Origin: an uncultured Verrucomicrobiota bacterium
Lineage (GTDB): Bacteria > Verrucomicrobiota > Verrucomicrobiia > Opitutales > Opitutaceae
DNA: 64,000 nt
Assembly (NCBI GenBank): GCA_913058185.1
Contig: CAJXQX010000001.1
Span: 1 to 64,000 of the forward strand
Reading direction: 5' to 3'
A program made the position numbers and the translations under genes. The notes beneath the pieces were generated by a model. It made no database searches. It saw only the letters and a program-made list of their open reading frames with translations, and had not been told where the DNA came from. Shown one piece after another: positions 62,355-64,000 of this stretch (within the stretch, counting starts at the first letter, position 1; every line of letters begins with the position of its first letter).

Positions 62355-64000
62355 ATGAGTCGCATTATAGGCATAGATTTAGGCACCACGAATTCCTGTA
62401 TGGCCGTCATGGAGGGCGGAGAGTCCGTGGTCATTCCCAACGCAGAAGGCGCACGCACAACGCCGTCTATCGTCGCATTCACCAAAACTGGTGAACGGCT
62501 GGTCGGTCAGGCTGCTAAGCGCCAAGCCGTGACTAACCCACGCAACACGATCTTCTCCGCGAAGCGGTTGATCGGGCGAAAGTTTTCCGAATCCCAGGAA
62601 GAGGTTAAGAACCTACCTTATAAGGTGGTCGCCGGTAAAAACGGCGACGCTTACATCGAGGCCCAGGTGGGTGATAAGACGGAGCAATTCGCGCCTCAGC
62701 AAATCGCCGCCTTTGTGCTGCAGAAGCTCAAGGCCGACGCCGAGGCTTACCTCGGTAGTGCTGTCACCGAAGCCGTCATTACGGTTCCGGCTTACTTTAA
62801 CGACGCTCAGCGTCAGGCCACCAAGGACGCCGGCAAGATCGCTGGCCTCGAAGTGAAGCGCATCATCAATGAGCCGACCGCTGCGTCGCTCGCTTACGGT
62901 CTCGATAAGAAGTCCGAAGAGAAGATCGCGGTTTATGACCTCGGTGGTGGCACGTTCGACGTTTCCATCCTCGAGATCGGTGACGGTGTCTTCGAAGTGA
63001 AGGCCACCAATGGCGATACTCACCTCGGTGGTGATAACTGGGATGAGGCCCTCATCAACTGGCTCGTGGATTCATTCAAGTCCGAGCAAGGCATCGACCT
63101 TCGCAGTGATCCCATGGCGCTTCAACGCCTCAAGGAAGAAGCTGAGAAAGCCAAGATTGCCCTCTCCTCAGCTCAGTCCGTCGACATCAACCTGCCGTTC
63201 ATCACGGCCGACGCGAGTGGTCCGAAGCATCTGAATATTGCTTTGTCTCGCTCCAAGATGGAACAGGTCTGTGACGCGCTCTTCCAGCGCACGATCGCTC
63301 CGTTCAAGGCTTGCTTGAAAGACGCTGATCTCGCCTCCGAAGGTATCGACGAGCTTGTGCTTGTCGGTGGTATGACCCGCATGCCTAAGGTGGTTGAAAT
63401 CGCCAATGAGCTTGCCGGTAAACCTCCTCATCAGGGAGTGAACCCGGACGAAGTCGTCGCAATCGGTGCCGCTATCCAAGGTGGCGTGCTGCAAGGCGAT
63501 GTGCGCGATGTGCTCCTGCTCGACGTGACTCCGCTCACGCTCGGTATCGAAACCGCTGGTGGAGTCTCCACCGCAATGATCGATCGCAACACCACCATCC
63601 CTTCCAAGAAGACGCAGACCTTCTCCACCTACTCGGACAGCCAACCTTCCGTTGAAATCGTGGTGCTCCAAGGCGAGCGCCAGATGTCCAAGGACAACAA
63701 GAATCTCGGCACCTTCCGTCTTGATGGCATCCCGCCAGCACCGCGTGGCGCGCCGCAGATCGAGGTCACGTTCGACATCGATGCTAACGGTATCCTGCAC
63801 GTTGCGGCCAAGGATCAAGGCACCGGCAAAGAACAGAAGATCACCATCCAAGGTTCATCCGGACTCTCTTCTGAAGAGGTCGATAAGATGACCAAGGATG
63901 CCGAGCTTCACGCCGAAGTGGATAAGAAGCAGAAGGAATCAGTCGAAACCAAGAATCAGCTCGATTCCACCATCTACCAACTCGAGAAGACCTTTAAGGA
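62355..64000 (+). CDS. dnaK: Chaperone DnaK (partial, runs off window)
   Basis: Hsp70 from ATG 62355 to the window edge (548 codons seen, no stop reached, which is why the ORF track omits it). [62 protein letters not shown] and the substrate domain start ([14 protein letters not shown]) are visible. Linker [10 protein letters not shown] is intact. The frame and codon use are clean. Confidence 0.97.
   Translation, partial: MSRIIGIDLGTTNSCMAVMEGGESVVIPNAEGARTTPSIVAFTKTGERLVGQAAKRQAVTNPRNTIFSAKRLIGRKFSESQEEVKNLPYKVVAGKNGDAYIEAQVGDKTEQFAPQQIAAFVLQKLKADAEAYLGSAVTEAVITVPAYFNDAQRQATKDAGKIAGLEVKRIINEPTAASLAYGLDKKSEEKIAVYDLGGGTFDVSILEIGDGVFEVKATNGDTHLGGDNWDEALINWLVDSFKSEQGIDLRSDPMALQRLKEEAEKAKIALSSAQSVDINLPFITADASGPKHLNIALSRSKMEQVCDALFQRTIAPFKACLKDADLASEGIDELVLVGGMTRMPKVVEIANELAGKPPHQGVNPDEVVAIGAAIQGGVLQGDVRDVLLLDVTPLTLGIETAGGVSTAMIDRNTTIPSKKTQTFSTYSDSQPSVEIVVLQGERQMSKDNKNLGTFRLDGIPPAPRGAPQIEVTFDIDANGILHVAAKDQGTGKEQKITIQGSSGLSSEEVDKMTKDAELHAEVDKKQKESVETKNQLDSTIYQLEKTFK

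Overview
The window looks like chromosome of a diderm, probably marine or aquatic, member of Verrucomicrobiota (Opitutae/Opitutales-like). The basis is the planctomycete-verrucomicrobial cytochrome trio (DUF1549/DUF1553, DUF1501 and a membrane cytochrome with a leucine-rich tail), formylglycine-type sulfatases, a CotH protein with verrucomicrobial-style C-terminal repeats, a KdsC-LptC-LptA-LptB-HprK cluster and a type II glutamine synthetase. Genus and species cannot be read from the sequence. GTG and TTG starts are common, and TAG is used as a normal stop by many genes.

Layout. 0-3.4 kb: tRNA-Gln, then a 1038-codon OB-repeat sensor histidine kinase whose single frame carries four in-frame TAG codons. 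3.4-8.1 kb: hflX, hprK, lptB, lptA-like, lptC-like, kdsC (envelope/LPS assembly). 8-16.4 kb: a fused E1 dehydrogenase, a CotH/lamin-tail exported protein, rpiB, a sugar epimerase, a Tat-exported MBL hydrolase. 16.4-22 kb: lpd-sucB-sucA (2-oxoglutarate dehydrogenase), studded with repeats, some translated in frame. 22-28.7 kb: a plastic stretch with gene fragments (a BioF-like tail, a sulfatase remnant, an isoaspartyl peptidase head), a PIN/Phd toxin-antitoxin pair, a P-loop protein of unknown role, a 41-bp direct repeat and metF. 29-32.8 kb: an LTA-synthase-like phosphotransferase coupled to a membrane protein, a REP-like cluster, gtrA, msrB. 33-39 kb: the cytochrome/DUF1501 operon. 39-43 kb: rlmN, lptF/G permease, leuA. 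43.4-44.8 kb: ECF sigma / membrane anti-sigma candidate / Spy-CpxP-like operon. 44.9-49.4 kb: coaC, GGCT-like genes, SRP RNA, dnaX with an A10 slippery tract, PP2C phosphatase and small kinase. 49.5-54.4 kb: glnII, a broken membrane protein, ilvB, a broken exported protein, ymdB. 54.4-64 kb: tandem ArnT-like glycosyltransferases, accA, TPR protein, queA, tRNA-Thr, Lon-N protein, dnaK (runs off the window).

Three themes deserve a second look. (1) Six in-frame nonsense codons in three otherwise open genes, all explainable as CAG/CAA (Gln) to TAG/TAA. (2) REP-like inverted hairpin pairs and 7-bp-period repeat tracts concentrated in the lpd-sucB-sucA operon, three of the insertions translated as protein linkers. 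(3) The 22.8-27.9 kb graveyard of fused and truncated genes. I did not find a clear CRISPR, phage or large defence system.
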